Shown here: piece after piece, positions 1 through 6,398 of the stretch
How the letters are laid out: every line of letters begins with the position of its first letter
How positions within the stretch are numbered: the first letter of the stretch is position 1
Assembly: GCA_036260075.1 (NCBI GenBank)
Contig: DATAAM010000033.1
Location: 1-17,136, forward strand
Length of the DNA stretch: 17,136 nt
Source of the DNA: DATAAM01 sp036260075
Lineage (GTDB): Bacteria > Actinomycetota > Acidimicrobiia > Acidimicrobiales > JAHWLA01
Direction: 5' to 3'
Made by a program: the position numbers and the translations under genes
The notes under the pieces: generated by a model
Seen by the model: the letters and a program-made list of their open reading frames with translations, nothing else
Database searches by the model: none
What the model was told of the DNA's origin: nothing

Positions 1-1162
1 GCGGGAAGCCGACTGTGAAGGGGTCGACGGCGATGCGGACGTCGCCTGTGCGGGCGGCGACCACGAGGGCGATCGCGACGACGACCGACCAGGCGCCGAG
101 GGCCAGGGCGGTGCGGGGCAGGCGGCCGGCGCCGAGGGCCACGAGGACCACGAGGGAGGCGAACCCGGCGATCAACATGCGGCCCGGGAACCACCACCCC
201 ATCATCGTGATGGAGACGAACGTGCCCATCAGCACGCAGATGCCGAGGGCGGCGGCGTGCACGTTGCGGCGCAGGCCCCACAGGGCGAGCACGGCGATGG
301 GGAGCCACCGGAACAGCCCGAAGCGGGCGTCGAGGAAGAGGCCGTAGAGGCGGTAGCTGCGCCCGCTCCAGTCGACGTGGTCGGCCAGGATCGACGAGTC
401 GCCCTCTCCGGACCACACCACGTTGGTCGAGTACGGCGTGAGCCCGCCGAAGGTGTCGACGTGCCACCAGAGGTAGTGCGCGCCCGCCACGGCGAGGACG
501 GCGAGCGCCCGCTTGTCGACGCCGTGGCGGCGGGCGTACAGGACAGCGGCCAGGGCGCCGAGCGGCACGTACTTCACCCCGAGCCAGGCCAGCCCCACCA
601 GCACAACGGCCATGAGGAACGGCCGGGCCCGTTCGCCGGTGGCGAGGACGAGCGCCAGTGCCACGGCCAACGCGGCCGTGCCCTCGGGATAGACCTGCGA
701 GGCGTACACGACGCCGGGGGTGCCCGCGCCGACGACGATTGCGGCGAGCACGGCTGCCCACCGGGGCGCCCCGGCCCGCAGGGCGAGGAGCGCGCCGATC
801 GCCATGGCCAGCGCCCAGAGGAGCACGAGGAAGCGCTGCACGCCCCGTAGCCCGCCTGCGGCGTAGGCAGGGAGGATGAGCAGCGGCAGCCCGGGGTCGT
901 GCGGAGCGAGGAGGCGGCCGTCGGGCGCGGGCGTCATCTGCTTCCACAGCTCGACCCGGCCGTCCCAGAACTCGCGGTACTCGCGGTTGCGGTACTCGTC
1001 GCGCAGGTCGAGGTCGCCGTCGCTCTGCAACGACTGGGCGGTCAGCAGGTAGAAGGGCTCGTCACCCGTTGTCGAGGCCGTGGTCGACGCCCGCATGCCG
1101 ACGGCGAGCTGCCCGGCCACGGCGACGACGACGAACACGAGGAGGGCCGCCCGGCGCTGCAC
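1..1162 (-). CDS. Polytopic membrane protein, GT-C glycosyltransferase-like (3' end outside window)
   Basis: I translated 387 codons of an open frame on the minus strand that runs off the left edge. The protein has about nine hydrophobic segments. After the first helix (residues 5-22) comes an extracytoplasmic-type loop with TGDEPFYLLTAQSL (residues 32-45), and later PHDPGLPLL (88-95) and GWWFPGR (322-328). An acidic pair (D34/E35) soon after TM1, plus a GR motif between late helices, is the layout of GT-C (GT39/GT83-like) polyprenyl-phosphate-sugar transferases. I infer transfer of a sugar outside the membrane, acceptor unknown. The GTG at 1162 is chosen because a TAA in the same frame lies at 1172-1174; only a TTG (1165) and this GTG remain as starts. 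A TAAGAT -10 element lies six bases upstream, so the mRNA is probably leaderless. The gene diverges from the DtxR-family gene and shares its palindromic operator. The family assignment is moderate; the reading frame is secure. Confidence 0.82.
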   Translation of the reverse strand, partial: MQRRAALLVFVVVAVAGQLAVGMRASTTASTTGDEPFYLLTAQSLQSDGDLDLRDEYRNREYREFWDGRVELWKQMTPAPDGRLLAPHDPGLPLLILPAYAAGGLRGVQRFLVLLWALAMAIGALLALRAGAPRWAAVLAAIVVGAGTPGVVYASQVYPEGTAALAVALALVLATGERARPFLMAVVLVGLAWLGVKYVPLGALAAVLYARRHGVDKRALAVLAVAGAHYLWWHVDTFGGLTPYSTNVVWSGEGDSSILADHVDWSGRSYRLYGLFLDARFGLFRWLPIAVLALWGLRRNVHAAALGICVLMGTFVSITMMGWWFPGRMLIAGFASLVVLVALGAGRLPRTALALGAWSVVVAIALVVAARTGDVRIAVDPFTVGFP

Positions 1163-1168
1163 CAACTG

Positions 1169-1174
1169 ATCTTA
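1169..1174 (-). promoter_or_regulatory. Probable -10 element of the GT-C-like gene
   Basis: TAAGAT on the minus strand matches TANNNT/TATAAT and is followed by six bases and then GTG, which places transcription start at or next to the start codon. It overlaps one half-site of the DtxR-type palindrome, so a bound repressor should block it. No clear -35 element is seen. Confidence 0.5.
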
Positions 1175-1185
1175 GGCGCGCCTAA
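1172..1185. promoter_or_regulatory. DtxR/IdeR-type operator (14-bp perfect palindrome)
   Basis: TTAGGCGCGCCTAA is a perfect inverted repeat with TTAGG/CCTAA ends, the hallmark of DtxR/IdeR-class boxes. It lies in the 40-bp gap between the divergent GT-C-like gene and the DtxR-family gene. It covers the -10 of the former and lies just upstream of the -10 of the latter. I infer metal-dependent autorepression and possible co-control of the divergent gene. A near-identical palindrome occurs at 6353-6366. Confidence 0.8.
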
Positions 1186-1190
1186 CGAAG

Positions 1191-1196
1191 TACACT
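1191..1196 (+). promoter_or_regulatory. Probable -10 element of the DtxR-family gene
   Basis: TACACT matches TANNNT and is separated by seven bases from the ATG at 1204. The expected transcription start is therefore the A of the start codon or its neighbour, giving a leaderless mRNA; there is no Shine-Dalgarno sequence before this ATG. The operator at 1172-1185 occupies the spacer/-35 zone. Confidence 0.55.
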
Positions 1197-1203
1197 CGGC
1201 TGC

Positions 1204-1863
1204 ATGTCCGACGGGTTCCACCCGCCTCTCGAGGAGTACCTCGAAGCCATCCACGAGCTGGAGGAGGAAGGCACCACCGTCATCCAGGCCCGCCTGGCCG
1301 AGCGGTTGGGCCACTCCGCCCCGTCGGTGTCCGAGATGATCCGCCGGCTCAAGAGCGAGGGCTACCTCGACGTCGAGGGCCGGGCCGTGGTGCTCACGGC
1401 CAAGGGCCGCCGTCGGGCCGAGAGCGTGGTGCGCAAGCACCGGCTGGCCGAGCGCCTGCTCACCGACGTCATCGGGCTGGAGTGGCACAAGGCCCATGTG
1501 GAGGCGTGCCGGTGGGAGCATGTGATCTCCGACGAGGTCGAGGCCCGGCTGGTCGACCTGCTCGGCAACCCGTCCACCTGCCCGCACGGCAACCCCATCC
1601 CCGGCACAAAGGCCAAGCGGCCCGCCACCAAGGTGCTGGCCGAGTCGGAGCCGGGTGAGAAGGTGCGGCTGGAGCGCATCACCGAAGAGGTGGAGATCGA
1701 CACCGAGTCGATCACCTATCTCGGCACACACGGCTTCGTGCCCGGCACCGACGCCCGGGTGAAGACCAAGGCGCCCGACGGCACGCTGACCCTCGAGCTC
1801 GACGACGGCAGCATCGCCCTGGGACGGGGCCTGGCCGAGCAGCTCTACGTCGCCATCGTCTGA
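1204..1863 (+). CDS. DtxR/IdeR-family metal-dependent transcriptional repressor
   Basis: The 219-residue protein has the full three-domain layout of the family: winged helix (about 1-65, with SAPSVSEMIRRLKSEGYL as recognition region), dimerisation and metal-binding domain (about 66-140, with RKHRLAERLL at 77-86 and HVEACRWEHV at 98-107), and a C-terminal SH3/FeoA-like domain (about 150-219). C102, E105, H106, H79, E83 and H98 fall at the same numbers as in Corynebacterium DtxR. The position of DtxR Met10 is a glutamate here (E11 in LEEYLEAI), which makes the primary site a mix of DtxR (Cys102) and MntR-like (acidic) features. The co-regulator is therefore Fe(II) or Mn(II); I cannot decide which. 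The gene is probably leaderless and autoregulated through the palindrome at 1172-1185. A sigma-factor gene follows after 11 bp, so the two are likely cotranscribed. Confidence 0.95.
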   Translation: MSDGFHPPLEEYLEAIHELEEEGTTVIQARLAERLGHSAPSVSEMIRRLKSEGYLDVEGRAVVLTAKGRRRAESVVRKHRLAERLLTDVIGLEWHKAHVEACRWEHVISDEVEARLVDLLGNPSTCPHGNPIPGTKAKRPATKVLAESEPGEKVRLERITEEVEIDTESITYLGTHGFVPGTDARVKTKAPDGTLTLELDDGSIALGRGLAEQLYVAIV

Positions 1864-1874
1864 AATTCTCCCCG

Positions 1875-2429
1875 GTGGCGTCAGGGAATCGACGCCTCTC
1901 GCTCGTTGAAGGACATGTGGGAGCGCGCGCCGTCGAGCTGGGAGCGGTGACGGCAACGGCGGGTGCGGCGGCCGTCGAGAGCTTCGACGAGGCGTTCTGG
2001 CCGCTGTTCCTCCTCGCCTTCAAGGCCGCTTTCCGCGTCCTGCGCGAGACGGCCGCGGCCGAGGACGTGGCGGCCGACGTGCTCGGCCGCCTGCACGTCC
2101 GCTGGGGGCGGCTGGGGCACGTCGCCCACCGGGACGCGTGGGTCGTGCGGGCCGCCACCAACGGCGCCATCGACGTTGTGCGCCGGGGCGCGCCGCCGGC
2201 GGCGGTGGAGCACCGGCCGACGACGTTCGAGGAGGACGTCGCCTCGCGCTTGCTGGTGGCCTCCGCCCTGGGGAACCTGTCCCGCCGCCAGCGCGAGGTC
2301 CTGGCCCTTCTGTACCTGGTGGGCCTGTCCGAGGACGACACCGCGACCGTCCTCGGGATCGGGAGCGGCAGCGTGCGGCGCCACGCCGCCCGGGGGCTGG
2401 AACGACTGCGGAGAGGGATAGAGCTGTGA
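1875..2429 (+). CDS. ECF-like sigma-70 family RNA polymerase sigma factor
   Basis: The 184-residue product has a sigma-2 region (about 36-104, FDEAFWPLFLLAFKAAFRVL then AAEDVAADVLGRLHVRW and RDAWVVRAATNGAIDVVRR) and a sigma-4 region (about 121-181, LSRRQREVLALLYLVGLSE followed by the helix-turn-helix TATVLGIGSGSVRRHAARGLERL). There is no sigma-3 or region 1, which fits a group 4 (ECF) factor. The start is uncertain: GTG at 1875 lies 11 bp after the dtxR-family stop but has no Shine-Dalgarno; GTG at 1917 has GAAGGA close by (three-base gap); both keep the sigma domains whole. The next gene overlaps its stop codon by GTGA, which suggests translational coupling and a functional pair. The 11-bp gap upstream suggests cotranscription with the metalloregulator. 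Confidence 0.9.
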   Translation: MASGNRRLSLVEGHVGARAVELGAVTATAGAAAVESFDEAFWPLFLLAFKAAFRVLRETAAAEDVAADVLGRLHVRWGRLGHVAHRDAWVVRAATNGAIDVVRRGAPPAAVEHRPTTFEEDVASRLLVASALGNLSRRQREVLALLYLVGLSEDDTATVLGIGSGSVRRHAARGLERLRRGIEL

Positions 2430-3685
2430 TCCGGATCGACGAACCGACCCTGCCCGCCTCGTCGCCGACGGAGGTGCGCGTCGAGGTCGCTCGCCGCGCC
2501 GGCCGTTTCCGCCGCCGTCGCCACGTCGGCCGAGCCGCGGTGACGGGCGCGGCGCTGGCGACCGTCGCCTTCCTGCTGGCTGTGCTGCCCGGCACGGGGG
2601 ACCCGCCTGGCACGACTCGCGTGGGTACCGATCGCTCACCCGCGCCCGACCGTTCGGCGCCGCCCTCGGTCGCGGACGACCAGAGCCCGGATGCACCGGG
2701 CACGCACCAGGGGCGGTCCGAGGCGCCGAGGCGACCGAGTGCACCCGGCGCGTCGAAGCCGGGGGCGGGCGCAGTGCCGACGACTCCGACCGTGCCCTCG
2801 TTGTCGAAGTCCAAGGCACCCCCCCAGGACCCGTCTGCCCCACCGCTGCCCAACACCCGGGTGAAGGTGCTGGTCTCGCGCCTGGACGGCCTCTTCGAAA
2901 TCTCTCCCGACGGGAGCAACCGCAGGATCAGGACGTCCGGGGGCGATCTCCGCTGGTCTCCCGACGGCCGGTACCTGCTCTCGTACAAGGACGAGAACAT
3001 GGAGGTGCACGACCTGCACACCGACACCGTGAGGACGGTGTTCAGCGGGTCCAACGACGACCGCGCGGGCAACGGCGCCGCGTGGATGCCCGACAGCCGC
3101 AGCGTGGTCTTCGTGCGCCGGTTCGCCGAAGGCGTCATCGACAGCCGGGCGGAGCTGTGGACGGTGGATGTGCACACGGGGGAACTGCGACGGATACGGG
3201 ACCTGGAGAATGCAGCCGACAATCCCCTCTCGGTGTCCGAGGCCGGACTGATCGTGTACCGGTGCAAGGTGAGCAATCGCCATCGGCTCTGCCTCACCAA
3301 TGGGTCGGGCGCAGAGCTGGGGGAGGTGCCCAACAGCCTTGGGGTGCTGGACTTCGAGATCTCGCCGGACGGCAACTGGATCGCCTATCCCTGGCCCGAG
3401 GGTGACCGCACGACACTTCTCGCCATCCGCACCGACGGATCGCTCCAACGCCGGATCGTGCACGACCGCGCCGACACGTCCGCCCGCCCGGGCTGGACCT
3501 CCGACAGCTCCCGGGTCGTGTTCGGCCTGATGTGGCCCGACCACAACCCCCCGCCCTGCGCCGGCGCGCCGCCGTGCGCAAGCGACGGCGGCGTGTGGTC
3601 GATCGGAGTCGACGGTACGGACGCCCGGCCGCTCGCCGGCACAGACAGGCACGACACACTCGAGGGGGTCGTGGCGGCGCCGTGA
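2426..3685 (+). CDS. Single-pass membrane protein with TolB/PD40-like beta-propeller, candidate anti-sigma partner
   Basis: The GTG at 2426 overlaps the sigma-factor stop (GTGA) and has GAGAGG (2411-2416) upstream, so I take it rather than the longer in-frame opening that begins inside the sigma gene. The 419-residue protein has a short basic N-terminus (about 1-37), one transmembrane helix (about 38-55), a Pro/Ser/Thr/Ala-rich linker (about 57-145), and then repeated WD40/PD40-like blades: WSPDGRYLLS, WMPDSRSVVFV, ISPDGNWIAYPW and WTSDSSRVVFG. The topology would be N-in with the propeller outside. The position directly behind an ECF sigma gene is where anti-sigma factors sit, but no recognisable zinc-finger or ASD motif is present in the short N-terminal segment. 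The role as membrane sensor or anti-sigma factor is therefore inference from context. Its stop is only 4 bp from the stop of the convergent gene. Confidence 0.85.
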   Translation: MIRIDEPTLPASSPTEVRVEVARRAGRFRRRRHVGRAAVTGAALATVAFLLAVLPGTGDPPGTTRVGTDRSPAPDRSAPPSVADDQSPDAPGTHQGRSEAPRRPSAPGASKPGAGAVPTTPTVPSLSKSKAPPQDPSAPPLPNTRVKVLVSRLDGLFEISPDGSNRRIRTSGGDLRWSPDGRYLLSYKDENMEVHDLHTDTVRTVFSGSNDDRAGNGAAWMPDSRSVVFVRRFAEGVIDSRAELWTVDVHTGELRRIRDLENAADNPLSVSEAGLIVYRCKVSNRHRLCLTNGSGAELGEVPNSLGVLDFEISPDGNWIAYPWPEGDRTTLLAIRTDGSLQRRIVHDRADTSARPGWTSDSSRVVFGLMWPDHNPPPCAGAPPCASDGGVWSIGVDGTDARPLAGTDRHDTLEGVVAAP

Positions 3686-3689
3686 GCCG

Positions 3690-5747
3690 TCAGCGGGTGC
3701 GGGCCGCCCGCACCATGGCGGGCAGGACTCGGCGCAGGTACGGCAGGAGGCGCACGAAGCTGCGCCCCTGCCGGCGCCGGGAGTAGCCGATCGGCACCTC
3801 GCGGTAGCGGAAGCCCTTGCGCAGCAGGTCGAGGGTGAGGACCTGCGCGTAGTTGTAGTCGTGGGCGATGCGGGCCACGGCGAGGGCGTCGCGGCCGAGG
3901 GCGCGAAAGCCCGATTGGGCGTCGGAGAGCCGACGGCGGGCCACGGCGGACGTGAGCCACGTGAGCACGACGTTGCCGACGCGGCGGTGCGGGAGCATGG
4001 CGTCGATGCGCCCGTCGAAGCGGGAACCGACCACGTAGTCGGCCTCGCCGTCGAGGATGGGCTGGACGAGGGCGGGCAGCTCGGCGGGGTCGTACTCCCC
4101 GTCGGCGTCGAGGAAGGCGACGACCGATGCGCCCAGGGCGCGAGCCTCCTCGAAGCCCGTGCGCACAGCGGCGCCGAGCCCCCGGTTGCGGTCGTGGCGC
4201 ACCACCTTGGCCCCCGCCGCCAGGGCGATCTCGGCGCTGCCGTCGGTGGAGCCGTCGTCGACGACGACGACCTCGAAGTCGTGGGGCACGCGGGCGATGA
4301 CGTCGGCCACGACGGCGGCCTCGTCGTGCACCGGGAGCACGACGACCTTGGGGCCGTCGGCCCGGTCGGCGTGGTCGGCCCCGTCGCAGAGCAGGCACTC
4401 TCCGACCGAGCGCTCGGGCGCGCGGGTGCCCATGCGGTGCGCCAGCGTGGGCGCCACGTCGAGGACCGAGACGTCGTCGCGCTGCGGCGTGCTCGGCACG
4501 CCCTCGCCCCACCAGATGCACGGCACCAGTCGCTCGGTGGGCGTCCAGTGCCCGTGGCCGCCGATGCCGATGCCCTGCCCGTGGTCGGACAGCACGCCGA
4601 TGGTCACCCCGTCGAGGCCGCCCCACTGCTCGGCCAGCCACGTCACGAGCGACTCGATCTCGCGGTCGGTCGACTCGATGTGCTGCACATACTCGTCGTA
4701 GTAGGAGCCCCGGAAGTGGCCGGTCTGGTCGACGGAAAGCGTCTGCACCACCAGCAGGTCGGGGTCTTCAGCCTTCACGACTTCGCGGGCCTTGGCACAC
4801 AGGGCGGCGTCGATCTCGTCGTTGGGCATCACCGCGGTGACGGTGCTGACGTGGTCGCCGAAGGCGTCGACGAGGTGGGCGATGCCGACCATGTGCGACG
4901 ACGGGACCACGTCGAAGATCGACTCGCACTTCACGCCCAGCGACGGCACGAAGTTCGAGCGCATGCCGTGCACTGCGGGCGGCGCACCGGTGAGCATCGA
5001 CGAGAAACAGGTGACCGTCCGCGCCGGGTAGACGGTCTCACAGTCGTCGTAGGCGATGCCCTCGGCAGCCAGTCGGTCGAGGAAGGGGGTGTGGGCCTCG
5101 CGCAGGCGGTCGAGGCGGCAGCCGTCGATGACGACGAGCAGCACCTTGCGGCTGGGCGGGCCGCAGCGGGCGGGGCCGGGGTCACGGGGGCGGCGGTCGA
5201 GGGCCCGGTCGCCGGTGGCCCGGCCCGGGACCCAGGTGAGGAGGCGACGGTGCACCACCGCGCCCACGGCCCAGGCGGCCAGGCCGAGGGCGACGAGCGC
5301 CGGCGTCGGGCGGCCGCTGTGGCCCACGGCGAGAAGGGCGGCCACCTTGGGCACCTGCTCGAGGAAGTTGCCCGACGTGGGGTCGGGGTTCTCCAGCACC
5401 AGGCGCCAGAAGCGGGTGAAGTTGGTCAGCGGCGCGCCGAGGCGGAGGTGGTAGTAGACGCTCCCCCACAGCACCACCGTGAAGAGGAGGTAGAGGCCGA
5501 GGCCGAGGAGTGCGGGCGCCAGGGGCAGGCCCCCGGCGCCGACCACGACGCCGACGGCAACCACCCAGAGCACAGCCCGCAAGTGCAGCGGGTAGGCGTG
5601 GCGCCACCACGCGAGTGCCAGTGGCGCGGCGGCGACGATGCCCCAGAGAGGGGCGCCCGTCAGCAGCAGCAGGCCGAGCCCGAAGACGACGGTGAAGGGC
5701 TTGCCCTCGTTGAGGACGTTCCAGGCTCGGGCGGCTGCCTCCTCCAT
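3690..5747 (-). CDS. Membrane-anchored fusion of type I phosphodiesterase (alkaline phosphatase superfamily) and family-2 glycosyltransferase
   Basis: Numbering is from the ATG at 5747 (685 aa). A longer version from a TTG at 5807 would add 20 residues but has no ribosome-binding site. Residues about 17-170 hold about five hydrophobic helices. Residues about 201-455 are a nucleotide-pyrophosphatase/phosphodiesterase-like domain with all usual metal and nucleophile positions: VIDG (D208), YPARTVTCF (T244), SVDQTGH (D340, H344), SDHG (D388, H389) and GGHGHW (H398/H400). Residues about 468-660 are a GT2 domain of the dolichyl-phosphate-mannose-synthase type with VVDDGSTDGS (D497, D498), FLDADGEYDP (D547, D549) and QSGFRAL. 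No transmembrane segment separates the two catalytic domains, so both should lie on the same side. GT2 donors are cytosolic, which implies a cytosolic phosphodiesterase. Substrates are unknown; polyprenyl-phosphate or nucleotide-sugar chemistry is plausible. Confidence 0.9.
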   Translation of the reverse strand: MEEAAARAWNVLNEGKPFTVVFGLGLLLLTGAPLWGIVAAAPLALAWWRHAYPLHLRAVLWVVAVGVVVGAGGLPLAPALLGLGLYLLFTVVLWGSVYYHLRLGAPLTNFTRFWRLVLENPDPTSGNFLEQVPKVAALLAVGHSGRPTPALVALGLAAWAVGAVVHRRLLTWVPGRATGDRALDRRPRDPGPARCGPPSRKVLLVVIDGCRLDRLREAHTPFLDRLAAEGIAYDDCETVYPARTVTCFSSMLTGAPPAVHGMRSNFVPSLGVKCESIFDVVPSSHMVGIAHLVDAFGDHVSTVTAVMPNDEIDAALCAKAREVVKAEDPDLLVVQTLSVDQTGHFRGSYYDEYVQHIESTDREIESLVTWLAEQWGGLDGVTIGVLSDHGQGIGIGGHGHWTPTERLVPCIWWGEGVPSTPQRDDVSVLDVAPTLAHRMGTRAPERSVGECLLCDGADHADRADGPKVVVLPVHDEAAVVADVIARVPHDFEVVVVDDGSTDGSAEIALAAGAKVVRHDRNRGLGAAVRTGFEEARALGASVVAFLDADGEYDPAELPALVQPILDGEADYVVGSRFDGRIDAMLPHRRVGNVVLTWLTSAVARRRLSDAQSGFRALGRDALAVARIAHDYNYAQVLTLDLLRKGFRYREVPIGYSRRRQGRSFVRLLPYLRRVLPAMVRAARTR

Positions 5748-5796
5748 CGGCCCCGCCGAGCGCGAGGTGCCCGACGTGCGCCGATGGAGAAGTGAC

Positions 5797-5888
5797 GAGC
5801 CGCTCAACGCGCGCCGGCGGGGTTGGGGCCCCCGCCGGCACCGCGATGAGCCGTCAGGCGAAGAGCCACGAACACAGAGCCGCTCAAC
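5797..5888. repeat. 12-bp direct repeat pair flanking the hairpin
   Basis: GAGCCGCTCAAC occurs at 5797-5808 and again at 5877-5888, 80 bp apart, on either side of the GC-rich hairpin. The second copy covers the lipoprotein stop codon. This may be the trace of a small local duplication; no mobile element is recognisable between the copies. Confidence 0.35.
5813..5839. terminator. GC-rich hairpin downstream of the cupredoxin lipoprotein gene
   Basis: A perfect 10-bp stem, GCCGGCGGGG (5813-5822) and CCCCGCCGGC (5830-5839), with a 7-base loop lies between the lipoprotein gene and the phosphodiesterase-GT2 gene. Neither strand has a U-tract after the stem, so it is not a classical intrinsic terminator. 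It may act as a tailless terminator, an mRNA 3' stabiliser, or neither. Confidence 0.45.
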
Positions 5889-6360
5889 TCACGGTGAAGT
5901 CGAAGTTCATGCCGAGCTTGTCGTGCCGGGCGCCCCCGGAGCCGACGAGGCACGTGGCTGTGTACTTGCCGGACTTCAGCTCGATCGCCATCTCGCCGGA
6001 CTTGCCCGCGTCCATGGCCTCGATCTCCGCCAGCTCCTTGTCGCCCTGCATGATCACGAGCTCGTGCTCGGTCGGGCCGTCGTTCTTGGCCCGGAAGAGG
6101 ATCTTGTGGCCCTCGATCGTGGCCGGGAGGCCCTCGATCTTGAAGTCCTTCAGGACCACGTCGACGGTGACCTCGGCCTCCGATGCCGGGATGGTCTCCA
6201 CAGTCTGCTCGCCGGCGTGGGAGCCGCTCCCGCTGGCCGAGCCGCTCCCGGAACCGCTGGCGCTGCCGGCGTTGCCGGGTCGATCCTCGCCGTCGCCGCA
6301 GGCGGCGCCGAACAGGGCGAGCACGAGAACAAGGAAGGCCACTGCAAATTTCTTAGGCAT
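5884..6360 (-). CDS. Cupredoxin-like lipoprotein with type-1-copper ligand set
   Basis: The 158-residue protein starts with a basic N-terminus and hydrophobic stretch ending in FGAAC (Cys21). This reads as a signal peptide with a slightly non-canonical lipobox, so I infer export and lipid anchoring. A Gly/Ser-rich tether (about 30-50) precedes a beta-rich cupredoxin-like domain (about 58-158). His99 (TEHELVI), Cys137, His146 and Met151 form a plausible type-1 copper site. The C-x8-H-x4-M spacing equals that of the type-1 site of copper nitrite reductases (Cys136, His145, Met150 in the Alcaligenes/Achromobacter numbering), whereas plastocyanin has C-x2-H-x4-M. The type-2 ligand neighbour is absent (Thr136). 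The start codon lies inside a DtxR-type palindrome and seven bases after a TAGCTT -10 box, so the mRNA is probably leaderless and metal-regulated. Function (electron carrier, copper or iron handling) is inferred. Confidence 0.9.
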   Translation of the reverse strand: MPKKFAVAFLVLVLALFGAACGDGEDRPGNAGSASGSGSGSASGSGSHAGEQTVETIPASEAEVTVDVVLKDFKIEGLPATIEGHKILFRAKNDGPTEHELVIMQGDKELAEIEAMDAGKSGEMAIELKSGKYTATCLVGSGGARHDKLGMNFDFTVS

Positions 6361-6369
6361 GCCTAAGAA
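6350..6369. promoter_or_regulatory. DtxR/IdeR-type operator over the lipoprotein start codon
   Basis: The core TTAGGCATGCCTAA (6353-6366) differs from the palindrome at 1172-1185 only in the two central bases, and the dyad extends by three perfectly matched base pairs on each side. The ATG of the lipoprotein lies at its centre. Binding would cover the predicted transcription start and block initiation. The sequence match ties this gene to the DtxR-family regulator encoded at 1204-1863. Confidence 0.82.
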
Positions 6370-6398
6370 GCTAGTCAGGGCTGGAGATCGCCGTCCAA
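6368..6398 (-). promoter_or_regulatory. Promoter of the cupredoxin lipoprotein gene
   Basis: On the minus strand TTGGAC (6398-6393) and TAGCTT (6373-6368) are separated by 19 bases, a somewhat long spacer. Seven bases follow before the ATG at 6360, which predicts a leaderless transcript. The -10 box begins two bases downstream of the pdtaR stop codon and the -35 lies within the pdtaR coding sequence. Confidence 0.5.

Noticed and set aside
1884..1907. GGAAT ... CGTT resembling an ECF-type promoter before the sigma gene
   Set aside because: The spacer is about 14 bases, too short for the usual 16-17, and the sequence lies inside or just before the coding start; more likely chance.
3861..5795. 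644-codon plus-strand open frame opposite the phosphodiesterase-GT2 gene
   Set aside because: His/Gly/Val/Asp-rich antisense shadow; the minus-strand protein has intact catalytic motifs.
5748..5807. Longer start (TTG 5807) for the phosphodiesterase-GT2 fusion
   Set aside because: No Shine-Dalgarno or -10 box precedes it and the extra 20 residues are low-complexity; the ATG at 5747 starts just before the first helix.
5797..5888. 12-bp repeats as attachment sites of a mobile element
   Set aside because: Only 68 bp lie between the copies and no integrase, transposase or terminal inverted repeat is present.
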